From the IMG/VR virus record IMGVR_UViG_3300023119_001893, positions 1 through 49,869 of that record: DNA of 49,869 nucleotides; one strand, 5' to 3'. The translations under genes and the position numbers were made by a program. The stretch's first letter is position 1. Each line of letters starts with the position of its first letter. The DNA is from a virus. Under the pieces are notes generated by a model that was not told the origin of the DNA, made no database searches, and saw only the letters and a program-made list of their open reading frames with translations. Positions 49,670-49,869 of the stretch are shown piece by piece.

Positions 49670-49869
49670 TCAAGTAATAATTTCGTCTGTGGTGTATTTA
49701 GACCAATCAGTAAAAGTATCACGAGTTTTTAAATCATGTACTTTGTGTACCCATACACCGGGATTAGTGCTATCAAAGTCTTTATCATCTATTTTTACAC
49801 AGGCATTATAACCTAGTAGATCAATGTAAGGCATTTTTACACTAATCATTGGAATAAAGCGATTGTATT
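49670..49869 (-). CDS. partial hypothetical protein (C-terminal part, cut by window edge)
   Basis: An open frame on the minus strand runs from the window end to a TGA at 49672-49670, giving 65 residues. It includes MISVKMPYIDLLGYNACVKI, then DSTNPGVWVHKVHDLK and a C-terminal TRDTFTDWSKYTTDEIIT. The reading frame is open through the edge, so the start lies outside the window. It ends five bases before the queD-like ATG. No family is recognised. Confidence 0.6.
   Translation of the reverse strand, partial: YNRFIPMISVKMPYIDLLGYNACVKIDDKDFDSTNPGVWVHKVHDLKTRDTFTDWSKYTTDEIIT

Noticed and set aside
1-49869. tRNA genes, rRNA, integrase, transposase or insertion sequence
   Set aside because: No cloverleaf, rRNA stretch, terminal inverted repeat or recombinase motif was recognised by eye. 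A tRNA scan would settle the tRNA question.

Overview
The window looks like part of a tailed, T4-like marine phage (myovirus) genome. The DNA is clearly AT-rich by eye. Genes are packed end to end with ATGA, TAATG or GTGA stop/start overlaps. There are phage tail-fibre type proteins, a T4-type 5'-3' exonuclease (RNase H family), a MoxR-type AAA+ ATPase with a metallopeptidase/VWA partner, and a pterin/7-deazaguanine gene set (folE, queE, queD). Short GATAAATA boxes resembling T4-type late promoters stand before both minus-strand tail-fibre genes. The low GC and the small conserved proteins fit phages of SAR11 (Pelagibacter) or relatives of marine cyanophages. No photosynthesis gene, integrase, transposase, rRNA or tRNA was seen, so the host cannot be fixed from this window.

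Layout. (1) 1-2.9 kb: two related virion-type proteins (the first cut by the window edge) with an inverted radical SAM gene between them. (2) 2.95-34.2 kb: a very large accessory island, mostly plus strand, interrupted by minus-strand insertions at 7.8-9.7 kb (a possible acetyltransferase plus a repeat-rich tail fibre) and 24.4-26.5 kb (an unknown protein plus an Asp/Asn-hydroxylase-like oxygenase). It holds 13 of the 14 radical SAM enzymes of this region (the other is at 806-1765), at least four glycosyltransferase-like proteins, two HxD...H dioxygenase-like proteins, two aspartyl-hydroxylase-like oxygenases, two nitroreductase-like proteins, a Rossmann methyltransferase-like protein, a degenerate SDR-like protein and two copies of an uncharacterised family. 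(3) 34.25-35.7 kb: a tail-fibre gene with an Mtd-like N-terminus, ending in a terminator. (4) 35.8-49.9 kb: an ordinary minus-strand phage block of conserved small proteins, VWA and MoxR genes, a Smr-domain protein, exonuclease, queE, folE, a phosphoribosyltransferase, a galE-like epimerase, a glycosyltransferase and queD.

How the genes may work together. The second half supplies phage DNA metabolism and probably part of a preQ0/7-deazaguanine route (FolE to QueD to QueE; QueC and a DNA transglycosylase are not in the window). The island looks like a dedicated chemical-modification system. Radical SAM enzymes of the twitch/SPASM type usually modify peptides, and here they sit with Fe(II) oxygenases, flavin-reductase-like proteins, a methyltransferase and glycosyltransferases, bracketed by tail-fibre genes. 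The simplest inference is multi-step modification of tail-fibre proteins, or of a surface glycan or peptide, that changes host recognition. The substrate is not shown by the sequence.

Regulation. Seven good sigma70-type promoters can be read. Three of them place the start codon six bases after the -10 box, predicting leaderless mRNAs. Separate TAAATA boxes precede the tail-fibre genes and some island genes. Three strong hairpin terminators are present, one overlapping the promoter of folE. No stretch above 300 bases lacks a gene.
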